Below are positions 10,167 through 22,089 of a stretch of DNA of 64,000 nt, in pieces. Made by a program: the position numbers and the translations under genes. Under the pieces are notes generated by a model, which saw nothing but the letters and a program-made list of their open reading frames with translations, ran no database searches and was not told the origin of the DNA. This DNA comes from Cotesia glomerata (lineage: Eukaryota > Arthropoda > Insecta > Hymenoptera > Braconidae). Positions within the stretch are counted from its first letter, which is position 1. Every line of letters starts with the position of its first letter. Location of the stretch: positions 8,085,666-8,149,665 of the forward strand of contig NC_058164.1 in assembly GCF_020080835.1 (NCBI RefSeq), read 5' to 3'.

Positions 10167-11983
10167 TATACATTAGAATTGCAAATATTTCTTGTGCAAT
10201 TTTTTGTAAAAATTGTATGGATATTTTCGACTAATTTGAGCGTTAGTAGTATATTATTTATTATTTTATGTGACATGCCATTGAAGCTGTAAAGTTGCTT
10301 AATGATGTATTAAAATTGATTCAAAACGTTGTAAGAGTTTACAACAGTTTAATATTTTATAATATAATATAATATAAATTATTGTTCATATATCCGTTAA
10401 CTAAATAATTGAATTATTGAACTTGATCATGAGACTGATTTTCTATAATCTTTTTTTTTTCTTTTTTTTTTTTTGAGGAAGCAAATTTTATAATAATAAA
10501 CTATTATTAGACATAATGATTAGTAATTATACAATGAAAAAATTTTTTTTTCATATAATAATCTTGTACGTTTATAAAAATGTTAACTTGATTCAAGAAT
10601 TTTTCTCTTGAATCAAGTTAACTTTTTTATAAGTTTATTTAGATTTAAATAGCAATGAAAATTTAGAATAGATATTATCATTGTTTAAAAAATTAAAATA
10701 AGTTTATGAAGAATTTTTGAAGAAAAAAATTCTTTTGAATTTGAAACATTTTCTGGTCCTGTAATGTGCTAAAATGAGATTATTCGTGCAATCGGTAAAT
10801 TAATGTTTATTTGAATGCTGCTAAGGAAAATTTCAAATAATTGTAATTATATTTAAGTTATTTAAGAAAATAAATTCAAATCAAATTGAAATTCACATAT
10901 ATTTTATTTAATATCAAACTTTATCCATACTTCTTAATCTAAAAAATTACCAATAAGCAATTGTAATTTCTTAATTGATAATTTGATCCAAATTGTGAGT
11001 TACTTTCTACATTAATGCTCAATTTACGTTTGATAAAAATTTTATGATTAATTTTTTTTCATTTTTCAGGAAAACTTTTCATTTAATTATAACACCAATT
11101 GTCTCTAGAATGACTCAGAAATTGTTAGAAACTATTCATTACTCTCTAAACATGAATTAGTGAAAATTCACTTGAATAAGTGAATATTCACTAATTCATG
11201 TTTCGAGAGTAGTCACTTCATCAAAGCCACAAAATTTTACTCCCGGAAAACTAGAGTAATATTAAACCCGAAATTCCTCTGTAATGAGCCGTAAATTATA
11301 ATTTGAATTGTTGTGGTTACCTTTTTATTGAAAATCTAATTATTTTTATTTAAAAGTAAATCAAATTAAATAACATAATTAACCAAAATTGTCTCATAGA
11401 AACTCAACCAACATTAATTTGATTCAAGAAAAAAATCTTGAACCAAATCAATTTGAAAAATTTTATTACGTTGATTTATGAAGAAAAGTTATTGGCCACA
11501 AATTTTTCTTGGAGTAGTAAATTTTACGAAATGCAAAAATTTTTCAACTTAAATCTTCCTCAAAATTTTTCGTGAATCGAATTTCCTGAATTCAATTGTT
11601 TTTTATTATGGATGATGCTAACCAAATTCAAACTAAATTTCTCAGTGTTAATAATTACTACTTTTATTTAAAAACCCTTACTAAATATTTTTCTTTATAA
11701 TTACAAACTCGAAAGATTTCCAACCCTTAAGTGTGTTAAATTATCACTTGCAAAACGATGTCTTCACTGTATTTCACAATTTCGCAGAATTATACTCCAA
11801 GTAGTTACACAAGGTTGTTATTTTTTCTTTGATGCCCGCGTACTTATGCACCATCGTACACACATTCATAAATTTATATCTCAGTACCTACTTACACAGA
11901 TGTACTTGAAGTGTCCTCTCAACTGTAATAGTAATATAAAGCTTTTCATATTTTTATGTTAAGAATAACTTTTTTATTGCAGA
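10167..11983. other. AT-rich interval with two strong hairpins
   Basis: No gene is supported. A hairpin at 10572-10635 has arms GTTAACTTGATTCAAGA / TCTTGAATCAAGTTAAC. A second at 11141-11211 has arms CTCTAAACATGAATTAGTGA and its complement. A weaker related hairpin (TTTGATTCAAGA / TCTTGAACCAAAT) lies at about 11415-11450. Confidence 0.5.
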
Positions 11984-12560
11984 TCAAAAGCTTTGTATTG
12001 TCGACTTGTATTAATAGTAAAAAATGAAAATAAAAAGAATCAGAGGGAAGATATCAAGGGTACATTGTAAGACTTCTTTGATGCGACTATAAAATGAACG
12101 CAACTAAACCAAGTCACGGCATCTCGAAACTTGGAACTCTCGGGCAGTCTTCCACAAGAACTATGTACTAGGAAGACGTGGATAGATTTCGTCTAGCTTA
12201 ACGAGCTTAATAGGCGTCGAAGTTCTCTTGGAAGTTACCACCTGGCTCCTGCACTTCGTATTCGTGCAACTAAGCCCGTATAGGTATACCTTATACCTTA
12301 CTTAGAGAATAGTGCGTGATATAGTTACGGAAATGCCAAAAGGGTTGCTATATCTATGTTAAATAGAAGGCGAACGGGTTACATGGCAATAAAGATGGTT
12401 AAAGGCAACCTTGTATATGGTTAGGATGCAGGATGCAGTAATAATGTAGCTAATATTCACCCCCAAAAATATCACCTGGAATTTGGAATGTTGCGGTAAC
12501 GAGTGCTTTGTACCTTCGCAGTTCGTACATCAGTCGTTTGAGATGTAGATTATTCGAGCA
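11984..12560 (+). other. GC-richer, complex, non-repetitive block; possible untranslated exons
   Basis: Composition changes sharply from the AT-rich surroundings. A TTTTTTATTGCAG acceptor-like site ends at 11983 and a CATT|GTAAGA donor-like site is at 12067. The part at 12100-12300 is high in GC but has stops in every frame. This may be untranslated exon or conserved non-coding DNA; I do not recognise it. Confidence 0.25.
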
Positions 12561-13329
12561 TATATGATTAAAAATGTTTTTTTTTGTGGTGATAAAAAAC
12601 TATCAAAGGAATTTTTCGACGTGCAAATTAATTTACTCACGTGTTGTTAATCCGCGAGTGGGATTTAAAACCAAATCTACAGCGATACACGGATTCAAAT
12701 CCGAAATGAAAACAAGGGCTTATATTTTTTTAATAAATTATGTATGTTGAGCTTTTGATTGGATTAACTATTTACGGTAATGAATAGATGCGACGGATTT
12801 GGAAGTTTTTATGGAGAGATGGAAAATTTTTTATTAAAGTTGTACTATAATAGTGTGGAGAGTAGAAATTTTTATGATTATTATTTCGTTTATTTGGTGT
12901 TCGATATTATTAAATTGTTGGATGGTTAAAAAATTATTTGGAAGTATTTTGCACGACTCATGATGCGAAGCATCAGAGAGTGCTTTACGATCGAAAAATT
13001 TTTTTCGCCGCATTTTAGCAACTATTTTTAGTATTATAGCCTTGTTAGTTCACGGAATCAAGATATTTTGCATACTATTGTCGAGATAATTTAATGGAGA
13101 TTAATCCCATACTTTCTAAAAATTGATTTACTGCAATAGAAACGGAAAAAAACATCAAAATAGGTCAAAAAATTTTCTTATCCGTCATGTATGAAACCCC
13201 GGAAACTGTAACTTGTGAAAAAATCAATTATTTGAGTTAAATTTTTTTTTTTAATTCTAATCGACGATTGTAGGTCACTGAATGCGAATGGTTAATTAAT
13301 TCAGTGTCGTTTAATTACAATTAATAAAA
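12561..13329. other. AT-rich interval, nothing recognised
   Basis: Mostly AT-rich. A short segment near 12955-13010 (GCACGACTCATGATGCGAAGCATCAGAGAG) is GC-richer and partly palindromic, perhaps a decayed repeat end. Confidence 0.3.
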
Positions 13330-13575
13330 AACGAAAACTACAAGACTGTATATCTATATGTATCCATGTAAAATTAACATGGATGGTGATATATCTATAT
13401 CTATAGATATTATGTACATTTTATTCCACCAGGGGCGCTTGTGCAGTACCTTCCTACTACAGCTGTTTTTTCGGCAATTAATTTTGAACGACTTAAGTTT
13501 TTTTTTTTTTTTTTTATATTTCATAATTAAATGAGCATTATGAGTCGTGCACTTTTGGATTTTCCAAACTTTAAT
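13330..13575 (-). repeat. Dispersed repeat ending GTGCACTTTTGGATTTTCCA
   Basis: The terminal phrase CGTGCACTTTTGGATTTTCC followed by AAACTTT recurs, in either orientation and with some decay, at about 27625, 32905, 39495 and 61250. A GGGGCGCTTGTGCAGTACC segment and a TATATCTATA tract lie on the inner side, as in other copies. Class unknown. Confidence 0.5.
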
Positions 13576-13880
13576 TTATTTTTTTTATTTTTACTATGGA
13601 TTTATTGTGAAAATTGAACGACTAGAAAATTTTAATTGAAATTATTTTTTATCTAATGATTGGTATTTTTTAATGGATTATGTTGAAGATCTATCAAGTC
13701 TATATGAAGGAATAAACACGATAAATCTTGAAAAAATTAATTTCTTTTAATCTTCTCGTTTAACTTATGACAAAATGCGGAATTAATATTCCAGCTTAAT
13801 ATTATGTTGTTTAAATAAAATTAATTTCTTTTTGGATGGCAGAAGAGTAATTTTTTGTCCTGTTGGGTGAATACATTTTT
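13576..13880. other. AT-rich spacer
   Basis: No gene or clear repeat seen. Confidence 0.35.
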
Positions 13881-14091
13881 AACTTCCCGCTAAGAAAATC
13901 GAAGATTTTCAAAAATCGGGAAGTTATTGTTTTCACCCCGTTTTGCAAAAATCGAGTTTTCTCAAAACAAAATATTAAATAACATAAATTATATAAATAA
14001 TAAGTCGTCACACTTCGTCACCTTGTAGATTTAGTTTATAAGAATGATGAGATGAGAGTCAACTACTCTCAACTACTAACAAACTCATCGA

Positions 14092-14387
14092 TCGTACGGT
14101 GTAGAGGTTAGTTATCGGTCTGGCAAGCGCACGGCTCGGGTTCGAATCTCGGTTGGAACGGAGTGCGAATTTCACTTTAATTCTATAAGTTGTGAAAGTT
14201 AGGTCCAAATTAAGAGTCAAACAGTCTAAACTTGCATTAGCTCTACATCAAAATCCAAATAAAAAAATTACTCTCGAAAAGTTCTTTTTTTATCATTTTT
14301 TTTTCAAATGTTATGGGCCAGACTTAAAAATGAACTATTATTATTATTATCATATTGATGTTATTGTATTGTTATTATTATTATAAA
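14092..14387 (+). mobile_element. tRNA-derived SINE with (ATT)n tail
   Basis: The head has tRNA-like internal promoter boxes: GTAGAGGTTAGTTATCGG (A-box-like) and GGTTCGAATC at 14139-14148 (B box). It does not fold as an intact tRNA. A body of about 180 bp follows, ending in ATTATTATTATTATC-type simple repeats at about 14336-14385. Boundaries are approximate. Confidence 0.5.
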
Positions 14388-14594
14388 GTAGGATTCAGGG
14401 GTTTAATATCGGAGCTAATTTTTATTTCTATCAGCTCCGACTTTGGACCTTCTAGTGTCAAAAACGGAAATTTCGGCCACTACAAAGTCTAAAGTCGGAG
14501 TTAATTTAACATGCCACTAGAATCTACTTTGAGCCCACAAGTCCGAGTTGAATCCTACTTATGGAGGTTCTATGTCGGCGTTAAATTTCGACTC

Positions 14595-14596
<2 letters not shown>
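14388..14596. other. Unclassified segment with CGGAGCT/AGCTCCG inverted motifs
   Basis: Contains repeated phrases GTCGGAGTTAATTT, ATCGGAGCTAATTT and AGCTCCGACTTTGG in both orientations, and ends GACTCGGG at the TG tract. Probably part of another small inverted-repeat element inserted in the microsatellite repeat. Confidence 0.3.

Positions 14597-14688
<92 letters not shown>
14597..14688. repeat. (TG)n microsatellite
   Basis: TG run of about 92 bp within the dispersed repeat. Confidence 0.95.
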
Positions 14689-14690
<2 letters not shown>

Positions 14691-15567
14691 GTGTGTGTGA
14701 CTATGTGACTCGCTTATAACTTTTGAACGACTGAGCCGAAAAAATCATTTTTGAAAGTTGTTTTTTTGGAATATCTTTTAAACGGCTCTATCGATCAACT
14801 TCAAAAACTAATCCGCTTTTAAGCTTGAAAAACTACGCTGATCGTCGCTAATCCGGTCAAAATCGGTTGATTCGTTCGAGAGATATCGTAAACGAAAGAA
14901 AACCGAAAAAAGTGTTTTTTTGACATAACTTCGTCATTTCTTCTCGGATCGTTTTTGATGCTATAAAATAATTTTAGATCTTAAAAAACCGCGTCGATCG
15001 TCGTCAAAAACGTGGAAATCGGTTGATTGGTTCGAGAGATATCCTCGATAAAATATTTGGAAACAAGTGTTTTTTTAACATATCTCCGACATTTTTTGGA
15101 ATAACTTTTAAACGGATGCACTGATCAATTTCAAAAACTAATCAGCTATTAGCATGAAAAAATTATGTCGATCACCGTCAAGCCGGTCAAAATTGGTCAA
15201 TTCGTTCAAGAAATATCATGAACGAAAGAAAACCAAAAAAAGTGTTTTTTTGGAATTACTCCAAATTTCCTAGTTTTATCAATTCAAACTTGAAGATTCT
15301 TCATGAAACTAAAAAAATTGCGTCAAATACTGCCAACCGAGTGAAAATTGGTTGATTCATTTAAAAGTTAGTGCGGTTTGAAAATTAAAAAAATATTGTT
15401 CTATGATACTTCTATTAGCTCGAAGAGCTCAAAATAACACATAAATTGTATTTTTGAGCTCGAAGAGCTCAAAAACGTCATTAGTGCAGTTTTATGCTCC
15501 TACGTATGGAATTAGCGGGAAGTTGCACGGATGGCCTTCAGGGTCTACCGTTTTTCTAATTTTTTTA

Positions 15568-16637
15568 ATTATTGTAAAGAGATATTTAATAATTTTTCAA
15601 CATGAATAGATTTTTTTTGATGTTGCAAAATCATAAAAATTAATAATGTTTTTTTTTAATTAATTACTTCCAAGTACATCATAAAAAATACATGAGTTTT
15701 GAAAAATTTATACATTACTTCTAAATTTTCGAGGCTATAATTACAGTTTAACGACTTCAAATCTTAAAATCATTATAAAATTCCATTTTTGAAAATCAAT
15801 ATTTGAATCGATATAAAAATAATATTTTAGGAACATTGATGTAATTCTTTTTAAAGATATATGATAAAAAAATTTTAATCTACAATATACACTCGACCTT
15901 CAAGAAATATATTTATCGTAAGAGCAGAGTATTTTATAAAAAATAAGATCATATTATATATAATAAAATAAATAATGAAAACTTTTTCCAACGAATAGGA
16001 GGTCAAGAGTATTGATGTTTTCATATTTTTTATTAAAATTTAGCCATTGAAATTTATGAATAAAAATAATAATTCATGCAACAAAATAGTCGGTATAAAA
16101 ACACAGTACAGAGTATATAATATACTAGAGATATAATGTATATCGCGGAGGAAAAGATATACATTTCTTTATAATGAGCTTTCCCTCATTATGAATTCAG
16201 CATATTTTATCAACGTTTATTAAAGGTAGTGCTCGTTATTGGAGGCGAGACCGTTTTTCATTCCATGATCAAAGACTTACATAATTTACTCACCAAGTAT
16301 TAGTCGTCTTTATAGTCATTACTTTTAATGAAAATAGGACGCATTATTATATACTAAGCGTCGCGCCACTTTACATTTACACTAGGTTTAACAAAGTTTT
16401 TAAACTTTTAAGTCTATTGAAGCCTTGGTTTGTAACTATATACTTTAGAGAATAGACATACTGTGAGAATTTATACAGAAAAAAAACTATTTGGTTAAAA
16501 AAAAATATTCTGTTTACAATTTTTTTCTTATTTCGAGACACTCAGTTCAAATTAATTCAATTAATTAACTCATGAATAAAAAAAAAAAGAACAAAAAAAA
16601 TATTTATTTATTATGATTTTTACATACTCGTATTATA
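15568..16637. other. AT-rich interval, nothing recognised
   Basis: No supported gene. A slightly GC-richer part at 16190-16400 has no long frame. Confidence 0.35.
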
Positions 16638-16945
16638 CACTGAGAAAAACGACTTCTTTTGAAAAATATAGACATTTTTGTTACAAAAAATAAATTTGTT
16701 GAAAATTTTCAACAATTTTATTTCTGAGCTGAAGAAATTACAATTTTTCTCACGGTAACTTCTTTGTTGAAAAAAAAGTTTTCTAGATTTGGGAAAAAAC
16801 AATTTTGGATGAAAATTCTCAAGTTGCTTATCTAAAATTGTTCTTTTCCAAATCTAGAAAACTTTTTTCAACAAGAAAGTTACTGTAAGTAAAGTTTTGA
16901 TTTCTTAGTTGAAGAAATTTTCTACTCAAATCAAGAAGATGAAGT
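16638..16945. repeat. Foldback repeat
   Basis: A strong inverted repeat: CACGGTAACTTCTTTGTTGA with TTTTCTAGATTTGG (16751-16795) mirrors CCAAATCTAGAAAAC and TTTTTTCAACAAGAAAGTTACTGTA (16850-16887). Both flanks carry the phrase GAAGAAATT, and the left end CACTGAGAAAAACG follows TA. No open frame. Confidence 0.5.
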
Positions 16946-16960
16946 TCTTCAAAATTATTA

Positions 16961-17221
16961 CACGGACAAAAGAAAACAGGAATAATTACAGTATAAAATG
17001 TAAAATTGGTCCCATCGTAATCAAAACTAGAAAAACTATAGTTTGAAATAATGTTTTTCGAAATTCAATTTTTAGAGCTTTCAATGTAAATATTACATTC
17101 TACAATGTAATTCTTATAAAACCTGTAATAATTACAATCTGAAACTGTAATTTTTCCAGTTTTCATCACGAAGCCACGTTGCATTATATACTGTAATTTT
17201 TCGAGTTTTCTTTTTTCCGTA
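16961..17221. mobile_element. Short inverted-repeat element, CACGGACAAAAG termini, TA target
   Basis: Ends are TA|CACGGACAAAAGAAAACAGG and TCGAGTTTTCTTTTTTCCGT(A)|TA, with ATTACAGTATA mirrored as TATACTGTAAT just inside. About 261 bp, no frame. Confidence 0.6.
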
Positions 17222-17512
17222 TACTTGATTTAAGTTAATTTTTTGTCTGTGTATAAATAAAAAACCATCTATGATTAAAAGATTAATAATTACGTAATTT
17301 TTCAATACTTTCGTGATCATAAATAATAAATAATCTGTTTTCATAAGAGTACACAAAAAAATTCTGAAGATCTGTTTTTTTTTTTTTTTTTTTTTTTTTG
17401 GACGCCGAGAAGAAATCGTTTTCTAACTTTATCGCACCAGACAAAAATTGACAGTCGTGCGATGTGTTTTTCTCCCATGATATTTTCTTTTCGCGATTTA
17501 CACTATTTGATA
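17222..17512. other. Spacer with poly-T tract
   Basis: Contains a T run at about 17376-17399 and a short GC-richer stretch; no gene supported. Confidence 0.35.
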
Positions 17513-18095
17513 CACGGAAAAAAATAAACTGCTGCTGCAACAGGAGGCATTCATGTTGCAGCAACAGGATTTTTCTGCAGCTGCAACTTGACTGCCTCCT
17601 GTTGCGGCAACAGGAAAAAATCCTGTTACAGCAACAGGATTTTCCTGTTGCTGCAATAGGAGGCAGCCATGTTGCAGCAACAGGATTACTACTGTTATTG
17701 CGACTTAATAGTAAAATATAGTTGGGTCATTCCATGTCAAATTGACCTAAAGTTGGAATTGTCCCCTTTTGATTTGGATAAATTTTGATCAGAAATTTTC
17801 TTTTATCATATAACAAACTTCTGCCAGACGAAAAAAAATTAAAAAATTTTATTCAAAAGATATTTAAATTCAAAACTTCGCTATTTTTTCAGTTTTTTAA
17901 TTTTGTTTTTGGAATATCTCGAACGTTATTATAGATACGGGAATGGCCTTCCGATTATTTGAAAGGGGACACTTGGGGCTATTGAAAAAAAAATATTTTG
18001 GAAAAAAATTTTGAAAAGTGCCAAATTTGTCAAATTTTAAATTTTTGAAAATCGTCAAAAATCTCGATTGACATTAAAATTTTGGCTCAATTTTT

Positions 18096-18244
18096 AACTT
18101 CCCGCTAAGAAAATTGAAAATTTTCAAAAATCGGGAAGTTATTGCTTTTACCCCGTTTTGCGAAAATCGAGTTTTCATCAGATCTCGACGTTTTAAGGTC
18201 ACAGGAATCTTCCCTGACTATTCCCGCGATGGTGTCCGTGCGGC

Positions 18245-18322
<78 letters not shown>

Positions 18323-18735
18323 TATGTAAACCTCTTATAACTTTTGAACGGCTCGGCCGATCGGATCAAAATAGGTGGCGATCCAAATAATATCCTTGCC
18401 ATTAAATTTCGAAAAAATTTGAATCGATTCGGTTCTCTAGATTTTGAGAAATCTCAAAAATAAAATTTTCAAAAATTCGTTTTTTTAGAATAACTTCTAA
18501 ACAGCTTCACCGATAAATTCCAAAAACTAATCAGCTCTTGAGCTTGAAAAACCACGTCGATTTCCACCAGTCCCATCAAAATCGGTTGATTAGTTCGAGA
18601 GTTACCGAAAACGAAAAATTTAGAAAAAATTGTTTTTTTCACATAACTTCGAGATGTCTTTTCGGATCGTTTTTGACACAATAAAATAATTGTTAGAGCT
18701 CAAAAAATCACGTCGATCGCCACCAAGAACGTGGA
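18096..18735 (+). repeat. Microsatellite-carrying dispersed repeat, copy 3 (right-truncated)
   Basis: Starts AACTTCCCGCTAAGAAAATT with the hairpin mate AATCGGGAAGTTATTG, then TTGCGAAAATCGAGTTTTCA, a (TG)n tract at 18249-18319 and two further internal units; the typical right end is missing. It is nested in the foldback 17721-19454. Confidence 0.65.
18249..18319. repeat. (TG)n microsatellite
   Basis: TG run of about 71 bp. Confidence 0.95.
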
Positions 18736-19456
18736 ATTTCAAATCATTTCCATCTTAAAAAGACAATAAATGGCGTCGAAAAATTTAAATGAAGTCAAAA
18801 AACGACGAATAACAATTATATCATGCGTTAAGCCTGACTTGAAGATTACTTCAAAAAAATAAAAAAAAGTTAAAATTATTTTATTTAATATTTCCACGTC
18901 GTGCATTTAATTTTTTAGTGCTAAAAATTACAATACTATGTATCTGCATAACTTTACCTTATTTAAAAGTTGCAAAAAACAAGAAAAAATTTTTTTTTGA
19001 AATTCAAAAATTCATATTTAAAATAAAACACAGTTCTAAAAATTTTAGGGTCTTTTAACATCAGTACAAGTTACTATATAAAAAAAAATTGAGCCAAAAT
19101 TTTAATGTCAATTGAAATTTTTGACGATTTTCAAAAATTTTAAATTTGACAAATTTGGCATTTTTCAAAATTTTTTTCCAAAATATTTTTTTTTTTCAAT
19201 AGCCCCAAGTATCCTCTTTCAAACAAACGAAATGACATTCCCGTATCTATAATAACATTCGAGATATTCCAAAAACAAAATTAAAAAACTGAAAAAATAG
19301 CGAAATTTTGAATTTGCATATCTTTTGAATAAAATTTTTTAATTTTTTTTCGTCTGGCAGAAGTTCGTTTTATGATAAAAGAAAATTTCTGATCAAAAGT
19401 TATCCAAAGGGGTCAATTCCAACTGTAGGTCAATTTGACATGGAATGACCCAATTA

Positions 19457-20274
19457 CACGGAGAAAAAAATTTTGCTATAGGAACTATATAGTAGTTAGT
19501 TAGTTGTAAAAAGTTCCAGTAGGTTAACGTTTTCTTATGGTAACTTATTTAATAAATAAATGCGACAGAACGAATTTATATTTCCAACAATAATTGTATA
19601 TGACAAATAAGAATAGTATTATAATAGAAATAAAATAATAATAGAACTTATATTACAAATAAAAATTATTTGTAAAATAAAAATATGGTCGTCACAAAAT
19701 TATCTTATTTTCTTGATTATATTAATAAATATTGGACATAAAATCATTACCGTATATGCACAAGAAAAAATAAATAAACGAAAACAAATTTTATTTTGTG
19801 TTAAATGGGGTCTTTTGAATGTATTCCAATAACTTATTACTTATCACAATATATTCAACTAATAAATTCAATTAACAGTCACTGCTAATGAACCTTGAAA
19901 AACCATAAATACAAAACTGTTCTAACGAAATTCAATTTGACAAAAAAAAAACCTATTTCCTTAAATAAATAAACTGGAAACTTAATTGTCCTCATAGATT
20001 TTTAATAATATGGATGAGTAACAAAATAATTCTGTTTGTCATTTTAGAAGGTTATGAAATATGTCAGCGCACTCCACTACTGCGCAACGTAGGGCGCTCC
20101 CAACTATACCGTTTGGCTCTGAGAACAACCCCGTAGAGCTCTGAGAGCTCAACAACATTGAGTTATCAGAACTAAATAACATTATGTTACTGTAACTCTA
20201 CAACGAATAGCAAACTGTGTATAGTTGTGGTAACTCTACAGTTAGGTTACCAGAACGAAATTTTTTTTTCCGTG
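19457..20274. mobile_element. Inverted-repeat element, CACGGAGAAAAAAA termini, copy 1
   Basis: About 818 bp bounded by TA|CACGGAGAAAAAAATTTTGC and CGAAATTTTTTTTTCCGTG|TA. Inner phrases recur inverted (TAGTAGTTAGTTAGTTGT, GTTCCAGTAGGTTAACG; right side GGTAACTCTACAGTTAGG). This copy preserves, uninterrupted, both sites where the second copy (22055-24931) has insertions. Confidence 0.8.
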
Positions 20275-20390
20275 TATATTTTACTATTAAGTCGCAATAA
20301 CAGTAGTAATCCTGTTGCTGTACCAGGATTTTTTCCTGTCGCTGCAACATGACTGCCTCCTGTTGCAGCAACAGTTAATTTTTTTCCGTG

Positions 20391-20889
20391 TAATTATTAC
20401 AAACTATTAATTAACTATTACAAACAATGAATAGTTTCTCTTTATTTCATCTCAATACATAAGATTACTTTTTTAAGTTAGAATTTTATAAATAAAAAAT
20501 AAATAATATCAACTAGTTTAATTTAAATAACACAGATAGCATTGAAAGCGCTCAATTTGAATTACTCATTTAAGTTGGCTGATCGAAATTGTAGAATTTC
20601 TTAAGCTGTAAGTAAACGAATCTCAAGACAAAAAATTCTTGAATCAAGACAACTGATTCTCTTCAAAATAATTTTTGTAGGTTAAGAATATTTTTTAAAT
20701 CAAGTAATTTTTTTTCCGTACAGTGAAAATAAAGTATCTATAATAATAAATGACCCATTGCTTGATTTAATATTTCTATAAAATTATCATAAGAATAAAA
20801 TCTTATTAAATTGAATTGAATTTAATTTAATTTAATTTGATGTTAGTTTGATTAAAAAAGAGTAAAATAAAAATAAATTTCTTTATTGC
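20391..20889. other. AT-rich interval, nothing recognised
   Basis: A TTTTTTTTCCGTACAGTG phrase near 20707-20725 looks like a decayed element end. No gene supported. Confidence 0.35.
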
Positions 20890-21304
20890 AGATTGCAAGT
20901 AACGCATAAAGGAGCCTGAGAGCAAAAGCAACTAATCGCGAATTCGTGAGCTTTCAGTGGTCAGCATGAGCGATCGTCTCTGGAGGGCTCAAAACTTCGG
21001 GATGATTTCGCATTGAAACCTCCGGGGACATTATACAGAACCGTGAAAAAAGATAAATTAAATTACGAACAAAAAACAGGAAAAGTAGGAGCAGAGTGAA
21101 CACCCTGAACAGTGAGACGGATAAAGAAGAAAGATTACTATTACTACTTACAGGAAGTAGTATAGCTGTTGGTTGGGTACGTGCTGCACGCTGTAACTTG
21201 TCGGCATTAAGCCAATTAAGATGACGCATGGCCGAAACTTTTGTCGACGGGACAACGACGTACGAGTCGAGAGAGATCCCGACGTTCAGTATAGAGACGA
21301 TCAA
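20890..21304 (-). other. GC-richer block with a possible protein-coding exon on the minus strand
   Basis: An open frame from ATG at 21304 down to 21152 (51 codons, beginning MIVSILNVGISLDSYVVVP) ends exactly at a strong donor CCT|GTAAGT (GT at 21151-21150). I do not recognise the peptide. On the plus strand there is an acceptor-like TTTCTTTATTGCAG ending near 20891 followed by GC-richer sequence with stops in all frames, so the block could instead be an untranslated exon of a plus-strand gene. Confidence 0.3.
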
Positions 21305-21789
21305 TTTTGAGCTACATTTCTTTTCTTTTATTTGGTGAGGTCTTACTCTCTTTTAATCTCATTTTATTCTTTTCGTCTCGATTAGAAGTGTGTAATTCAC
21401 TTTCGAAAACTTTTTATTATATTTTGAAATTTATTTCTAAACTTTTAAACTTATTGTTTTTTAACGGTGCAAATTTTTCAGAAATATTATGTTGATGTTA
21501 GCAAAAAGTAATCACTTTTAGATTCGATAAATTTTTTTCCAAATACTTTTTGGTAATTACAAAAATTTTTTATCATTTTGCGTTATAAAATTTTTGGTGA
21601 AAATTTTTTATGGTAAACATTTATCACTTTTGTGTGATGGTAATAGTTACTACATTTTTTTTCCATCAATGACGGTAACTATTATTATCTTGTATTGTAA
21701 ATATTAATATCAATATTGTATATATTATAATATTCATGGTAAACCACCATCATGGTAAGTATAAAATTTTACCATCATTTGATAATTCC
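21305..21789. other. AT-rich interval, nothing recognised
   Basis: No gene supported; a TATAT/ATGGTAA-rich stretch near 21600-21780 is partly self-similar (ATGGTAA...TTACCAT). Confidence 0.35.
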
Positions 21790-22089
21790 TACAAAACTTT
21801 GAGTCCATAGAAACTATTATTTGGAAATAAGAATTTTTTCAGTAGAACTTACAGTTTGGAAATTGAAATTTTTAATTGTTAACATCCACCCCCGCAATCC
21901 TTATTGGGGATAGGATGTTGTAAAATCCGCTTTCAGATAATTTCTACATCATATATAGAAGATTTTTACCAAATTTGGAGTCTGTAGGAGCCATAGCTCA
22001 GAAAATTAAAATTTTTACTGTTAGCACCCACCCCCGCAATCCCTATTGGGGGTACACGGAGAAAAAAATTTAGCTACAGGAACTCTATA

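Larger units (their letters stand above)
13881..15567 (+). repeat. Microsatellite-carrying dispersed repeat, copy 2
   Basis: Starts AACTTCCCGCTAAGAAAATC with the family's terminal hairpin (TTCAAAAATCGGGAAGTT), is interrupted from about 13955 by SINE-like and unclassified sequence, resumes with a (TG)n tract at 14597-14688, then repeated units (AACTTTTGAACGACT, AAAATCGGTTGATTCG, AGAGATATCGTAAACG) and TTTGAGCTCGAAGAGCTCAA palindromes. It ends ATTAGCGGGAAGTTGCACGG with GTCTACCGTTTTTCTAA. Confidence 0.65.
17721..19454. mobile_element. Long-arm foldback element, GTTGGGTCATTCCATGTCAA termini
   Basis: Arms of about 375 bp (17721-18095 and 19080-19454) are inverted copies: GTTGGGTCATTCCATGTCAA with ATTGACCTA on the left, its complement ending GGAATGACCCAAT on the right, both flanked by TA. 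Matching internal phrases include TTCTGCCAGACG and GATACGGGAATG. Between the arms lies a partial microsatellite-carrying repeat and AT-rich DNA. No transposase is seen. Confidence 0.75.
17513..20390. mobile_element. Composite: palindromic CTGTTGCTGCAA element with nested insertions
   Basis: Outer ends are TA|CACGGAAAAAAATAAACTGC and GCAACAGTTAATTTTTTTCC-GTG|TA. Inside each end lie multiple CTGTTGCTGCAACAGGA units. The inner edges GCGACTTAATAGTAAAATA (17700-17718) and TATTTTACTATTAAGTCGC (20277-20295) mirror each other, so the original element was a palindrome of about 320 bp. A foldback (17721-19454) and another inverted-repeat element (19457-20274) were inserted at its central TA. Confidence 0.75.

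Noticed and set aside
14092..14163. Functional tRNA gene
   Set aside because: Only A/B-box-like words are present; stems do not close and a SINE body with simple-repeat tail follows. The same applies at 30430, 33411 and 45740.
17464..17721. Open frames on both strands rich in Cys/Leu/Gln (CCNRRHSCCSN..., LLLQQQ...)
   Set aside because: They are translations of CTGTTGCTGCAACAGG repeats in a palindromic element, not genes.
18114..18390. Frames with long (VC)n or (TH)n tails, also at 38452 and 41313-41666
   Set aside because: They are translations of TG/AC microsatellites inside the dispersed repeat.
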